Assembly: GCA_949292185.1 (NCBI GenBank)
Contig: CASEYP010000006.1
Location: forward strand, 1-32,714
Direction: 5' to 3'
Length of the DNA: 32,714 nucleotides
From: an uncultured bacterium
GTDB taxonomy: Bacteria; Cyanobacteriota; Vampirovibrionia; Gastranaerophilales; Gastranaerophilaceae
Below are positions 1-8,839 of the stretch, in pieces. How positions within the stretch are numbered: the first letter of the stretch is position 1; every line of letters begins with the position of its first letter. The notes beneath the pieces are model-generated. The model was given only the letters and a program-made list of their open reading frames with translations, did not search any database and had not been told where the DNA came from. Position numbers and translations under genes: made by a program.

Positions 1-54
1 AAGAAAGTAATATCTAAGAACGTAGAATCATCTTTCAAAACTTTCAACGCATAA
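1..54 (+). CDS. C-terminal end of an unidentified protein (partial)
   Basis: Frame 1 is open from the first base of the window and ends with TAA at 52-54, giving 17 residues (KKVISKNVESSFKTFNA). The other two + strand frames stop within the first 15 bases. A + strand intrinsic terminator follows about 90 bases later with no other + gene in between, which supports a real upstream gene ending here. Nothing can be said about its function from so short a tail. Confidence 0.4.
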   Translation, partial: KKVISKNVESSFKTFNA

Positions 55-144
55 AATGATTAAATAGATATAGATATAATAATCATTTAATGCAAACAAA
101 TATTATATATAAATTTTCCTTTCCCTTTTTCCTATTGATTTCCC

Positions 145-173
145 AACGACTTGCAACATAGTCGTTTTTTTTT
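145..173 (+). terminator. Rho-independent terminator
   Basis: A 7-bp stem (AACGACT at 145-151, AGTCGTT at 160-166) with an 8-nt loop is followed by a run of T to 173. The T-run is on the + strand side, so it terminates the partial + gene at the window's left edge rather than the minus-strand gene ending at 201. The ACGACT stem core recurs in the terminator at 8069-8098. Confidence 0.8.
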
Positions 174-200
174 GCCAAAATCACAAAAATTTTTCCTAAA

Positions 201-1403
201 CTATTTATCAACAGTGTTAAAGATATATTCAGTTTTATTTTTTATATTATCCAAAATTTCTCTATAATTAACAGAAACTTTAGTAGGAACGGAAGACTCA
301 ATTGCTGATAAAAACACTTTTGCATTTTTAGGTTTTTCACCATCCAAAAAAGTGTTTGAATTAGCACTATCAATTCTTGCAGGGACAACAAGTCCGCTTT
401 TTGCAAATTCTTTAGAGCATTTTTCAGATGATAAATATTTAATTAGTTTGATTGCCTCAGCTTTGTGTTTTGAAGACCTTGCAACAGCCCACCCGGAAGC
501 ATCTAATGGTACGACACTTCCACTTGAACCCTTAGGAAATTCCACAACATCCCAATCAAATTTTGCATCCTGTCTATATTTTGGAACAAGCCATCTTCCG
601 GATATTTGCATTCCCAATTTTCCTTGTAAAAACATTTGTGCCATTGTAGCACTTGCAGATTCTTCTTTCCTAGGTGCAACGTGATATTTATTACGCAAAT
701 TTGCATAAAATTCTATAGATTTTTGGCTATTACCATCATTAAAAATCTTAGTATTGGATTTACCGGAATATAAATCCTCAAACCCACCGCCATTACTTGT
801 TAAATAAGGCAAATAAAATAACGGATCTTCTTCAAAAGATACCCCGTAAACATCAGGCAAATGAGTTAATTTTTGAGCTGTTACCAAAAACTCACTTAAA
901 GTCCAATCCTTATTAGGATATTTAACTTTATACTTATCAAAAATATCTTTATTATAAAAAACTACTAATGTTGAAATATCTCTTGGTACAGCGTATAACT
1001 TGTTATTCCAACTCAAAGCATCAAGAGACTTTTTATAAAATTTATTTAATTCAAAATCTTTATCATAAGATGACAAATCTTCCAAAACACCTGCATTCGC
1101 ATAATTCGGAAGGTACTGATTATTTATAAAAATTACATCAGGAGCCGTATTTGAGGCAAAAAGCAAATGAATTTTTTGAAAATAATTTTGTGGAATATGC
1201 ATAAAATCCACTTTTATATCAGGATTTTCTTTTTCAAATTCCACAAGCATAGGTTTCAAAATTTGAATTTCAGATTCTGAACCCCACGATGCAAATTGTA
1301 CAGTAGTTTTGTCGGGGAAATGACTGTTACTGTATAATTTAAGACAGCAAAAAATGCTCGCTCCAATTATTAAACAAACAATAAAAATTATTTTTTTAAA
1401 CAT
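201..1403 (-). CDS. Extracellular solute-binding protein, family 1 (sugar ABC transporter type)
   Basis: The 400-residue protein has the layout of family 1 (MalE/UgpB-like) binding proteins. It starts with a hydrophobic leader (about residues 4-24), followed by the typical first strand and helix (VQFASWGSESE, then a helix ending in FEKENPDIKVDF), the TAPDVIFI segment and a C-terminal helical lobe containing the GWAVARSSKHKAEA region typical of the family. The leader contains Cys-Cys but no clean lipobox, so it may be a signal anchor rather than a lipoprotein. The family binds sugars or glycerol-phosphate compounds in the periplasm for an ABC importer. No permease or ATPase gene is adjacent, so the partner must lie elsewhere. 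The start lies only 9 nt after the stop of the upstream minus-strand gene, so the two are probably cotranscribed; no strong ribosome binding site is seen. Substrate unknown. Confidence 0.85.
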   Translation of the reverse strand: MFKKIIFIVCLIIGASIFCCLKLYSNSHFPDKTTVQFASWGSESEIQILKPMLVEFEKENPDIKVDFMHIPQNYFQKIHLLFASNTAPDVIFINNQYLPNYANAGVLEDLSSYDKDFELNKFYKKSLDALSWNNKLYAVPRDISTLVVFYNKDIFDKYKVKYPNKDWTLSEFLVTAQKLTHLPDVYGVSFEEDPLFYLPYLTSNGGGFEDLYSGKSNTKIFNDGNSQKSIEFYANLRNKYHVAPRKEESASATMAQMFLQGKLGMQISGRWLVPKYRQDAKFDWDVVEFPKGSSGSVVPLDASGWAVARSSKHKAEAIKLIKYLSSEKCSKEFAKSGLVVPARIDSANSNTFLDGEKPKNAKVFLSAIESSVPTKVSVNYREILDNIKNKTEYIFNTVDK

Positions 1404-1412
1404 TATTTAAGA

Positions 1413-3791
1413 TTATATTTCAATAAGTGTTCCCATTTTGTCTTTTGAAACATCAACTAAGCATTTGAATTTGCCAACTCTAACAATATAAACATTAGCA
1501 TCATCAGGTCTTACCTGAAGAGGTTTATCAACTACATAGTCAAATTTTTTCAAAATAAATATACTATCTTTAATTCTACCTACCAATGCTGAAACACCGT
1601 CAATATTTACTAAATAAAAACCTTTTTCAGAATCAATATTATAACCTGATTTTACAATAAGTCCGTTCATATAAGGAGTTGGTTCACTAGATTTTTTCAT
1701 TGGATTACTTCCTCTTGAAATAGGATTTGTAACTCCTGAACGGCTCATTGGAACAGAAGAAGATCTCATCTGAGATAAACTATCTGCTACAGATGATTTT
1801 GCTACTGTTGTTGTACTTGTTGTTTCTTCATTGTCCAAAATTGATAAGTACTCATCCAATGAAGACAATAAATAATTTTCATTTTCCTTGTTCATTTTCA
1901 TTTCCCCATTATTATTTGTTAAATATTTATTACCGGTATTGATCAAATCATTAACTTGAAGATTTGAAGATGCTGATTTACGTCTGCTTACACTCAACGG
2001 TGAATTTTTAAGTTTCACAAAACGTCCTTCTTTATAAGCTTTGTTTCTTGAAATCTTTTTATCATCTTCAACAAGACTTCTATTTGTTTCTTTTAAAGTA
2101 AGAGGTTTTGCAAAAGATTTCAATTTAATATTTGACATATTATTCATAATAGCATCATCTTCAGATTGAACTTCATGAACAACCTCCTCAGGCTCTTGCA
2201 TACTAGGTGTTTGAGCTAATGCATGTTCCATCTGAGAGATTTTTGCCTGAAGCTTTTCTTGCAATTTTTCTTTATGGCTATCAGGTATATTTTGGATACT
2301 ATCCTTAACTTTATCCAAACTCAACTCTGCAGCCTTTCTTGAAGATTTTTGCAATGAATTCATATTATTATCATTAGAACTTGTTTCTGCAACTTCCGGA
2401 GTTACTATAGCCTTTTTCATTCCTGCCATATCAGTAACATAAGACATATCCATAGAAGATTTTTTAGGTTTAGCACTTTCTTCTTTTTCAGTATAAAGTT
2501 TATATTTTTCTTGCCAAGACAATTCATCGTTATTTACAATATCATAATATTCACGTCTGCGGCGTTTTGCCTGATTTTTAGCTGACAAAGTAAAGAATGA
2601 TTTAATTCTTGCCTGATCCTTTTCTGTAGAATGAGACATTGCATCAAATACAAGATACAATATGCCCAATGCTAAAACTGAACCTCCGGCAACTAATATC
2701 CACCAAGGGAAATGTGAAGTATTTTCAGCATTTTCAGGAGTTTCAACAGCTGTAGAAGTTTCATCAATCGGCTGACCTTCAGTTTGAACTATAGGAGCAT
2801 TTTGATTTTGTTCTAAATTTTGTCCCTGATCTTGACTTTCCAAAGCATTACTATTTTGATCAACTGCAAATAACGGATCAACTGCAACTTTAGCAGCAGG
2901 CTGTTCAGATTTTACCGTATGAGAAACTCTTGGTTCTAAGTCAATCATACGTTTGCCATTTGCATCAAACTTCATTTTTGGAACATAACCATCTGTTGCC
3001 AATAATGAATTAGAAACAGGTTTTTGAACAGATTTTGTCTGCTCAACTTTAGGTTGTTGAACAACCTTTGGTTTCGCAACCGTTTGTGTTTTTACAGGTT
3101 GAACTTCTTTTGGCTTAACAACACTTTGTGTTTTTGGTTTTGGAACATCAATAAGTGTTATTTTTGGAATAATTGATTTTGGCGCTTCTTTTACGTGCTG
3201 TGTAGTTTTTGCTGTGGTAGTTGTATTAGAAGCAACTTTTGTAACATTAGAAACAGGTTTTACTGTTTGCGGTTTACTTGCCGTAGTTGTTTGTGCTTGT
3301 GGCTGTTTATGAACCGCAGGTACTGTAGTTTGATGAGATTTATTTAAATTATTTTGAGCAATAATTGCTTTATAATCTTTTTGAGCTTGAGTTAACGGAG
3401 CGGTTTTGCGCATATATGTTTTGATATTGATAGGTTTTGATGATTCAAAAGTAACTTTTGTATACCCGCCAATACCATCATTTACATGCTTAACTTCTAT
3501 ATTGTTAACTAAATCCTTAACTCCGCCAATACTAGGGGTAACAGAACTATTACTATCAACATTAGGAAGTAAAACAACATATCTGTTATTAGATTTTCTG
3601 GTTACAACTGAATTAGTAGAATCTCCGGTTGTATAAAATGTTACATCAACAGTATTTGCAACAGATGATCTTTTGACATCCATTTGCAATAAACTATTTG
3701 AATTATCAGCATTAGCTGCAACAAATCCGGTAGATAGCATTGCCAACATTGCTGCAATGATTATATATTTTTTATTATTCATGTTTCCCAT
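1413..3791 (-). CDS. Membrane-spanning protein with N-terminal AMIN-like domain (FimV-like layout)
   Basis: The 792-residue protein has a signal peptide (about 1-29), then a beta-rich region (about 35-125) resembling the AMIN domain that targets proteins to peptidoglycan. A long low-complexity Pro/Gln/Thr/Lys linker (about 140-350) with PKxVQ-type repeats follows. One transmembrane helix lies at about 361-384, then a basic cluster (RRRR) indicates the C-terminal part is cytoplasmic. The cytoplasmic half is charged and mostly disordered, ending in a compact folded region (about 710-792). This order (cell-wall-binding periplasmic domain, Pro-rich linker, one helix, long cytoplasmic tail) resembles the plan of FimV-type polarity proteins, but there is no LysM domain and I do not claim homology. 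Two ATGs are possible, at 3791 and 3782; the second has GGGA just ahead of it. It lies divergent to era and heads a pair with the solute-binding protein. Confidence 0.6.
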   Translation of the reverse strand: MGNMNNKKYIIIAAMLAMLSTGFVAANADNSNSLLQMDVKRSSVANTVDVTFYTTGDSTNSVVTRKSNNRYVVLLPNVDSNSSVTPSIGGVKDLVNNIEVKHVNDGIGGYTKVTFESSKPINIKTYMRKTAPLTQAQKDYKAIIAQNNLNKSHQTTVPAVHKQPQAQTTTASKPQTVKPVSNVTKVASNTTTTAKTTQHVKEAPKSIIPKITLIDVPKPKTQSVVKPKEVQPVKTQTVAKPKVVQQPKVEQTKSVQKPVSNSLLATDGYVPKMKFDANGKRMIDLEPRVSHTVKSEQPAAKVAVDPLFAVDQNSNALESQDQGQNLEQNQNAPIVQTEGQPIDETSTAVETPENAENTSHFPWWILVAGGSVLALGILYLVFDAMSHSTEKDQARIKSFFTLSAKNQAKRRRREYYDIVNNDELSWQEKYKLYTEKEESAKPKKSSMDMSYVTDMAGMKKAIVTPEVAETSSNDNNMNSLQKSSRKAAELSLDKVKDSIQNIPDSHKEKLQEKLQAKISQMEHALAQTPSMQEPEEVVHEVQSEDDAIMNNMSNIKLKSFAKPLTLKETNRSLVEDDKKISRNKAYKEGRFVKLKNSPLSVSRRKSASSNLQVNDLINTGNKYLTNNNGEMKMNKENENYLLSSLDEYLSILDNEETTSTTTVAKSSVADSLSQMRSSSVPMSRSGVTNPISRGSNPMKKSSEPTPYMNGLIVKSGYNIDSEKGFYLVNIDGVSALVGRIKDSIFILKKFDYVVDKPLQVRPDDANVYIVRVGKFKCLVDVSKDKMGTLIEI

Positions 3792-3876
3792 TTAAATCTA
3801 ACAACTACACATTACTAACTATATAATACTAGAGAGTTAAAAAATTTGCTAGTTTATTAATAAAATATAAGATTTA

Positions 3877-3885
3877 TGTTACAAT
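3877..3885 (+). promoter_or_regulatory. Extended -10 promoter of era, predicted leaderless
   Basis: TGTTACAAT fits the TGnTATAAT extended -10 pattern. The hexamer ends 6 nt before the ATG at 3892, which would put the transcription start on the A of the start codon. There is no Shine-Dalgarno site between them. Confidence 0.6.
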
Positions 3886-3891
3886 ATCTTT

Positions 3892-4788
3892 ATGAAAAGC
3901 GGATTCGTTGCAATAATAGGTCGTCCAAATGTAGGTAAATCAACCCTTTTAAACCAAATTTTAGGGCAAAAAATAGTCATAACAACTGACAAAGCACAAA
4001 CAACCAGAAAAAGAATAAAAGGGATTTACACAACAGAAGAAGGACAAATAGTTTTTATAGACACTCCGGGGGTTCATAAACCTTTAAATAAACTCGGAGA
4101 ATTCTTACTTGATGAAGCAAAAATAGCCGTTCCTGATGCTGATGTAATATTATTTTTAGTTGACGGCTCAGAACCTGCAGGAAAAGGTGACAAATGGATT
4201 TGTCAAAATCTTTTGCAAACACAAATTCCTATAATTATTGTTATGAATAAAGTTGATAAGATAAAAAAACAAGAAAAAATTGAAGCAAATCTTTTATCCT
4301 ATAAAACTTTGTTTGACAAAAATTTCCCGGTGGTAAAAATTTCAGCAAAAACAGGAAGAAATATTGACACCCTAATAAAAAATATATATAAAAAATTACC
4401 TCAAGGAGAACCAATGTATCCTGAGGAAATCGTAACAGAAGAAACTATGCGAGATGTAACAGAAGAAGTTATAAGAGAAAAAATTTTATTAAATACTTCA
4501 GATGAAATTCCGCACTCTGTTGCAGTAAAAGTTGATAAATATAAAGAAGAAGAAACTATTGATAAAATTTATGCAACAATATACTGTGAACACAAAAGTC
4601 AAAAAGGTATTTTAATAGGTAAAGGCGGAAACTTATTAAAGAAAATAGGAACAGAATCAAGACTGGAACTTGAAAAAATAACAGAGAAAAAAGTCTACCT
4701 TGAACTTCAGGTAAAAGTTGAAAAAGATTGGCGTAAAAAAGAAAAAATACTTAAAGATTTTGGATATCAACAACAAAAAGAAAACTAA
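3892..4788 (+). CDS. era: GTPase Era
   Basis: At 298 residues it has the normal Era length and order of parts. The GTPase domain has G1 GRPNVGKS (about residues 10-17), the switch region with TTRKRIKG, G3 DTPG (about 58-61), G4 NKVD and G5 SAKTG. The C-terminal KH domain (about 200-285) has the GILIGKGGNLLKKIG loop. Era binds the 3' end of 16S rRNA and acts in late assembly of the small ribosomal subunit. The gene stands alone: its promoter abuts the start codon and a strong terminator follows directly. The usual neighbours (rnc, ybeY, recO) are not present here. Confidence 0.97.
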   Translation: MKSGFVAIIGRPNVGKSTLLNQILGQKIVITTDKAQTTRKRIKGIYTTEEGQIVFIDTPGVHKPLNKLGEFLLDEAKIAVPDADVILFLVDGSEPAGKGDKWICQNLLQTQIPIIIVMNKVDKIKKQEKIEANLLSYKTLFDKNFPVVKISAKTGRNIDTLIKNIYKKLPQGEPMYPEEIVTEETMRDVTEEVIREKILLNTSDEIPHSVAVKVDKYKEEETIDKIYATIYCEHKSQKGILIGKGGNLLKKIGTESRLELEKITEKKVYLELQVKVEKDWRKKEKILKDFGYQQQKEN

Positions 4789-4792
4789 TTAT

Positions 4793-4833
4793 AAAAAATA
4801 AAGAAGCCTTTAAAAAAGACTTCTTTATTTTTT
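4793..4833. terminator. Bidirectional terminator between era and the convergent gene
   Basis: A 14-bp inverted repeat (4793-4806 with 4820-4833, core AATAAAGAAG / CTTCTTTATT) is flanked by an A-run on the left and a T-run on the right. It can therefore terminate era on the + strand and the 4856-5362 gene on the minus strand. Confidence 0.85.
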
Positions 4834-4855
4834 GCGTAATTCGTATATGTTTTAT

Positions 4856-5362
4856 TTAAAAGTTCAAAGTTTTAACATTTAGTACTGTTTGAAATTTACT
4901 TATTTCTCTCAAATACTGTTCAAGAGCAATATAACCGTTATAAATTTCATTAGAAATAGAAGCATAACGACTAGCTTCCAAGAATTTTAATTCTTTTACA
5001 CGGATTAACAAAATATTATCAGAAACTTCTCTTTGTTGTGGATCTTCAGAAGATGACCATTTTTGTAAAAGAGCCAATTCTTCATACATTTGTTTTGTTG
5101 TTGTAAATTCCAAAATATTAAAATCATATTTTTCTAAAAGAGCTTTTTCAACATTAGAAATTCTACTCATACAAGCTTGGAATTTAAAAACTTTTTTAAT
5201 AATCATATAATTATCGGCAATTCTTTTATGAGATGCCGGAACATTATTCTTTGCAAGTAAAGCAGCAAATGAACGTGATGTAAAAGTATCATTTTCACTG
5301 GAAAATGCACTTTTTGAAGTTAAGTCAAAATCAGATTTCTTTTCTACCATTTCGTCTAACAT
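4856..5362 (-). CDS. Hypothetical helical protein
   Basis: The 168-residue protein is not recognised. It has no signal peptide or membrane segment. The first 40 residues are Ser/Asp/Lys-rich and probably disordered; the rest is predicted by eye to be helical, with regularly spaced hydrophobic residues (for example YMIIKKVFKFQACMSRI and EKALLEKYDF). A good ribosome binding site (GTGGAGG, about 6 nt before the ATG) supports both the gene and its start. It is monocistronic: divergent from the TPR gene and convergent with era. Its codon use looks like that of the neighbours. A lineage-specific cytoplasmic protein is the safest description. Confidence 0.6.
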   Translation of the reverse strand: MLDEMVEKKSDFDLTSKSAFSSENDTFTSRSFAALLAKNNVPASHKRIADNYMIIKKVFKFQACMSRISNVEKALLEKYDFNILEFTTTKQMYEELALLQKWSSSEDPQQREVSDNILLIRVKELKFLEASRYASISNEIYNGYIALEQYLREISKFQTVLNVKTLNF

Positions 5363-5669
5363 TCTGCCTCCACTTTATATATATAAGATATTAAAATAAT
5401 CGTAAATATTTGTCATGATATTTTGTCAAATATTTTACATTTGTTAAGATAAAAATAAAAATTTTTAATAAAAAATTTCCCCAAAAATACTTTCAAAATA
5501 GCCACAAAAAAAGATAAAACATGTAAAAATTTACGATAATTAAATTGACTTTCGCCTTAAAAAACTTAAATTTATCATGGCATAAATCATCTAAAAGTAT
5601 GACCTTTTTAAATTGAAATTATGCTAAAAATATAGTGTATAATATCAGGCTTGAAGGTAAAAACAGAAT
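5363..5669. other. Divergent intergenic region
   Basis: These 307 bases separate two divergent genes. The right end holds the TPR gene's -10 site (5636-5643). The left end holds the GTGGAGG ribosome binding site of the minus-strand gene, preceded by an AT-only stretch (TATATATATAA) that may supply its -10. The middle is very AT-rich and I see no ORF or strong hairpin in it. Confidence 0.5.
5636..5643 (+). promoter_or_regulatory. -10 site of the TPR gene, with a leader
   Basis: TGTATAAT lies about 26 nt before the ATG at 5670. The predicted leader of about 20 nt contains GAAGG as a weak ribosome binding site. A possible -35 (TTGAAA, 5613-5618) is 19 nt upstream, which is long. Confidence 0.5.
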
Positions 5670-7253
5670 ATGGGATTGAGCTTAAATAACATATATCAAA
5701 GACCCTATGTTCAACAGGAGAGAAAGACTCCTGTCAAAAAGCGTGAAGAAAATGAAAAATCCGCAGCAGCCAATACCCAAAGAGAAGAACAAACCAACCA
5801 AGATAGCAAAAGTAAAGGATTACAATACGTAGAGCAAAAGAAACCTACCTACACACCTGCTTACGAACAACGTTTTGCAATGCCTACAAATAATGCATAC
5901 TCTAATGTAAATGCTAATGCTAATGCAAACATAAATCCTTCTTTATCACATTCAAACACTCAATCAACAACTTCAACTGCCGCAATAACAGGACAAACTC
6001 AAACTTCTGTTGATAATCAAATAAATATTGCCCAAATTCTAAAAGATTTTAGAAATACATCACTGGCTATTGGAACACCGGCAGATTTAGATGATATCGT
6101 AACAGGTTATCTTACATTAGTAGAAAAACAAGTTAAAACAGGAACTGCAGATCCAAAACTAGTTAAAACAACCCTAAAAACAGCAGCAACTGTACTTGAT
6201 AAATACATTTCAGAAACCCTAAATAAAGATTCTCAAGTTGTAGAAAAATGGGTAGATGCCCTATTCTTACAAAAAATAGATTTTTCATACAACGAAGATA
6301 ATATCAATGAAAGATTTTTAGTAAAATTCCCAGACGGCTCAACAAGTGTAAGCAAACGCCAAGCTGAAAATGCGGTTTCTGATGAAGCAGACAAAGCAGA
6401 ACAAACAGCAAAAGCTGCCCAAAGTCCTGATGTTATTCCAATTTCAGTTGCAGGACAAACAACTTCATCAAAAATTCCGCAAGATAAACAATTAAAATCA
6501 TTATTTATTCAAGCTAAAAAATATGCCTACGCAAATGATCCTGAAAATGCAATAAAATCATTTGAACAAGCACTAAATAGAGCACTTGAAGTTGATGATA
6601 CAGAAACTTCAGGCAAAATCTACTATGAAGTAGGAAAAATTTATGATGACCACGATTATATCCCACAAGCTCTAAAGAGTTATAATCAAGCAATAAAATT
6701 ATCAACAGATGAAAATGTTAAAACAAAAGCGCATTATTCAATGGCCCAAATTTACGATGATGTAAATCAAATTACACCAGCTATTGATCACTATTTTAGT
6801 ACAGTATCTCATGCCGGAGAAGCAGAAAACTTACCTGCACAATCCGCATCATTAACAAAACTTGGCAATATTTATACAGATATGTATGATAAAGAAGCTT
6901 TTGATTATTATGATATGGCAACAGATATTGCAAACGAAACTGATAATTCTCATCTAAAAGGTTTTGTTGCATCTAACACAGGAAAAGCATATACAAAATT
7001 TGACGAACCTGAAAAAGCTCTGAAATCATATTCAAAAGCCGTAAAAAATTATACAGATGCTGATTCTCCATTAAAAACTGCACAAAATTATCTTGCAGCC
7101 GCAGACATAATGGTTGAATTTAACAGCCTTCACAAAGCATCTAATCTACTTTCAAAAGCTCAAAAATATGCACGCCAAACAGATAATATAAACTTGATGA
7201 ATGAAATTAATACTAAATTAAAACAATTAAACGACTTGAATAAAGCAAACTAA
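5670..7253 (+). CDS. TPR-repeat protein with disordered N-terminus
   Basis: This 527-residue soluble protein has no signal peptide. Residues 1-115 are low-complexity (Lys/Glu/Gln, then a stretch of NANANAN). A helical region at about 118-205 follows, then a second linker. The C-terminal half (about 270-520) is a series of tetratricopeptide repeats of about 36-40 residues, with the usual small and aromatic positions (for example AKKYAYANDPENAIKSFEQA and ALKSYNQAIKLSTD). Such repeats form a superhelical protein-binding scaffold; the partner is unknown. The next gene starts 10 nt after the stop, so the two are probably cotranscribed. Confidence 0.8.
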   Translation: MGLSLNNIYQRPYVQQERKTPVKKREENEKSAAANTQREEQTNQDSKSKGLQYVEQKKPTYTPAYEQRFAMPTNNAYSNVNANANANINPSLSHSNTQSTTSTAAITGQTQTSVDNQINIAQILKDFRNTSLAIGTPADLDDIVTGYLTLVEKQVKTGTADPKLVKTTLKTAATVLDKYISETLNKDSQVVEKWVDALFLQKIDFSYNEDNINERFLVKFPDGSTSVSKRQAENAVSDEADKAEQTAKAAQSPDVIPISVAGQTTSSKIPQDKQLKSLFIQAKKYAYANDPENAIKSFEQALNRALEVDDTETSGKIYYEVGKIYDDHDYIPQALKSYNQAIKLSTDENVKTKAHYSMAQIYDDVNQITPAIDHYFSTVSHAGEAENLPAQSASLTKLGNIYTDMYDKEAFDYYDMATDIANETDNSHLKGFVASNTGKAYTKFDEPEKALKSYSKAVKNYTDADSPLKTAQNYLAAADIMVEFNSLHKASNLLSKAQKYARQTDNINLMNEINTKLKQLNDLNKAN

Positions 7254-7263
7254 ATTTTAGCAA

Positions 7264-8064
7264 ATGAATCATTCAATAATATTGATTACTACAATTTTAT
7301 TATTTTTATTTATTCTTATTTGGTTAACCCTAATCGAACCAAATCAAATAGAAATTAAACACTACAAAATTCAAGACCCGCAACTAAAAGGACTAAGAAT
7401 TGTTTTTGCAGGCGATTTTCATTTTAAAAAACATCAACAAAAACGAGCCGACAAAATAATTTCTCTCATCAATCAACAAAATGCAGACCTAGTCTTATCA
7501 ACAGGAGATTATATATATTGTCACAAAGAATCAGCATCAATGCCAATAGCAAAAATTGCCGAAAATTTAAGTAAAATTCAACCGCCATTTTACACAACTC
7601 TAGGCAACCACGACTTTTGGGCAGGAAATGAAAAAATTACAAAAGAATTTGAAAAACATAACATAACCGTATTATCAAACAGTAATACTAAAATTAAAAT
7701 TAAAGATAAAACCATTTATATAGCAGGTGTAGAAGATTTACAAACAGGCTCGCCAAATGTAGAAAAAGCTTTAGAAAACACAACCTCACCCCGAATTCTT
7801 CTAACACATTCACCTGATATTTTCCCAGATATTTGGCAAGAGGATATAAATTTAATCCTTGCAGGACATCTTCACGGAGGACAAATACGCATTCCTCTCA
7901 TTGGCGCTATCATAATACCTTCTAAATATGGCAATACTTATTCACAAGGTCTTATTGTTGACAATAACAATAAAAAAATGATTGTAACAAAAGGCTTAGG
8001 GACAAGTATTCTTCCGATAAGATTTAATTGCAAACCTGATTTAATCGTAATTGATTTTATATAA
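7264..8064 (+). CDS. Calcineurin-like metallophosphoesterase (YkuE/YaeI type)
   Basis: The 266-residue protein starts with one membrane helix (about residues 5-22). It then carries the full metal-binding signature of the family: GDFHF (D-x-H), GDY, GNHD, the H in LTHSPD and the final GHLHGGQIRIP. This arrangement is typical of the membrane-anchored YkuE/YaeI group, some of which hydrolyse UDP-diacylglucosamine or other phosphoesters; the substrate here cannot be told from sequence. The start lies 10 nt after the TPR stop with no clear ribosome binding site, suggesting translation linked to the upstream gene. A strong terminator follows directly. Confidence 0.9.
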   Translation: MNHSIILITTILLFLFILIWLTLIEPNQIEIKHYKIQDPQLKGLRIVFAGDFHFKKHQQKRADKIISLINQQNADLVLSTGDYIYCHKESASMPIAKIAENLSKIQPPFYTTLGNHDFWAGNEKITKEFEKHNITVLSNSNTKIKIKDKTIYIAGVEDLQTGSPNVEKALENTTSPRILLTHSPDIFPDIWQEDINLILAGHLHGGQIRIPLIGAIIIPSKYGNTYSQGLIVDNNNKKMIVTKGLGTSILPIRFNCKPDLIVIDFI

Positions 8065-8068
8065 CAAT

Positions 8069-8098
8069 AAAAAACGACTGAAATTTCAGTCGTTTTTT
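8069..8098. terminator. Bidirectional terminator
   Basis: A perfect 30-base palindrome (stem core AACGACTGAA / TTCAGTCGTT) is flanked by six A on one side and six T on the other. It sits between two convergent genes and can serve both strands. Confidence 0.9.
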
Positions 8099-8167
8099 AA
8101 ATTATATTACCTTGAAATAAGATTATATTGAGAAGAATAATTGTTATTCCCCGCAAATTTTATTCCA

Positions 8168-8815
8168 CTACACCAATGCCATTTCCTTATTGAAAGGATT
8201 TGAGGAGGGACACCCCTTTTTATCACCAAGGATAGTTGATTTAATTTCAGCTAAATCTTGTTGCATCAATCTTCTTGGAGAACCTTCTTCCATTGAGTGG
8301 TTTCTTAACAAGTATGATGGGTGGAATATAGCCATTGCTTTATAATCTTTTCCATTAATAGTTACATTGAACCATTTTCCGCGAACTTTTGAAATTTGAA
8401 CTTTTTTATCTTTCCAGAATGATTTTAAAGAAGTTGCACCACAGAAAATAATTGCTTTTGGATTCATAATATCAATTTGAGCTGTTAAGAATTTTTCGCA
8501 CATAGATTTTTCAACATCGGTAGGAACTCTATTTTCAGGAGGTCTGCATTTTACAGTATTGATAATATACAAATCTTCCTGTCTTGAAATTCCTGCTTCT
8601 TCTAAAAACTTGTCCAATAATTGACCTGCACGACCAACAAATGGTTTACCTGTTTCATCTTCGTTCTCACCAGGAGCTTCCCCGATTAAAACAATTTGTG
8701 CAGTTTCAGGATTACCGTCAGAAAAAACAACATTCTTACGAGTTTTTCCCAAGATACACTCTTGGCAATTTTCACATTTTGCTTGAACTATATCTAAACA
8801 ACCCTTTTTAATCAT
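8168..8815 (-). CDS. Uracil-DNA glycosylase, family 4 (iron-sulphur type)
   Basis: The 215-residue protein has the family 4 hallmarks. An N-terminal CxxC pair (CENCQEC) plus two later Cys (NTVKCRPP and KSMCEKF) would bind the 4Fe-4S cluster. The uracil-binding motif is GEAPGENEDETGKPFVGRAG, and HPSYLLR is the second active-site motif. The enzyme removes uracil from DNA as the first step of base excision repair. A ribosome binding site (GGGAG, about 10 nt upstream) supports the start. Family 4 proteins are close to the SPO1 DNA polymerase N-terminal-like proteins, a common alternative name for the same fold. Confidence 0.93.
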   Translation of the reverse strand: MIKKGCLDIVQAKCENCQECILGKTRKNVVFSDGNPETAQIVLIGEAPGENEDETGKPFVGRAGQLLDKFLEEAGISRQEDLYIINTVKCRPPENRVPTDVEKSMCEKFLTAQIDIMNPKAIIFCGATSLKSFWKDKKVQISKVRGKWFNVTINGKDYKAMAIFHPSYLLRNHSMEEGSPRRLMQQDLAEIKSTILGDKKGCPSSNPFNKEMALV

Positions 8816-8839
8816 CTAAAATTTTCTCCCTCAACTTTA

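Noticed and set aside
5920..5935. Short NANANA-encoding tandem repeat in the TPR gene
   Set aside because: It is a brief coding repeat in a disordered linker and is not evidence of a mobile or phase-variable element.
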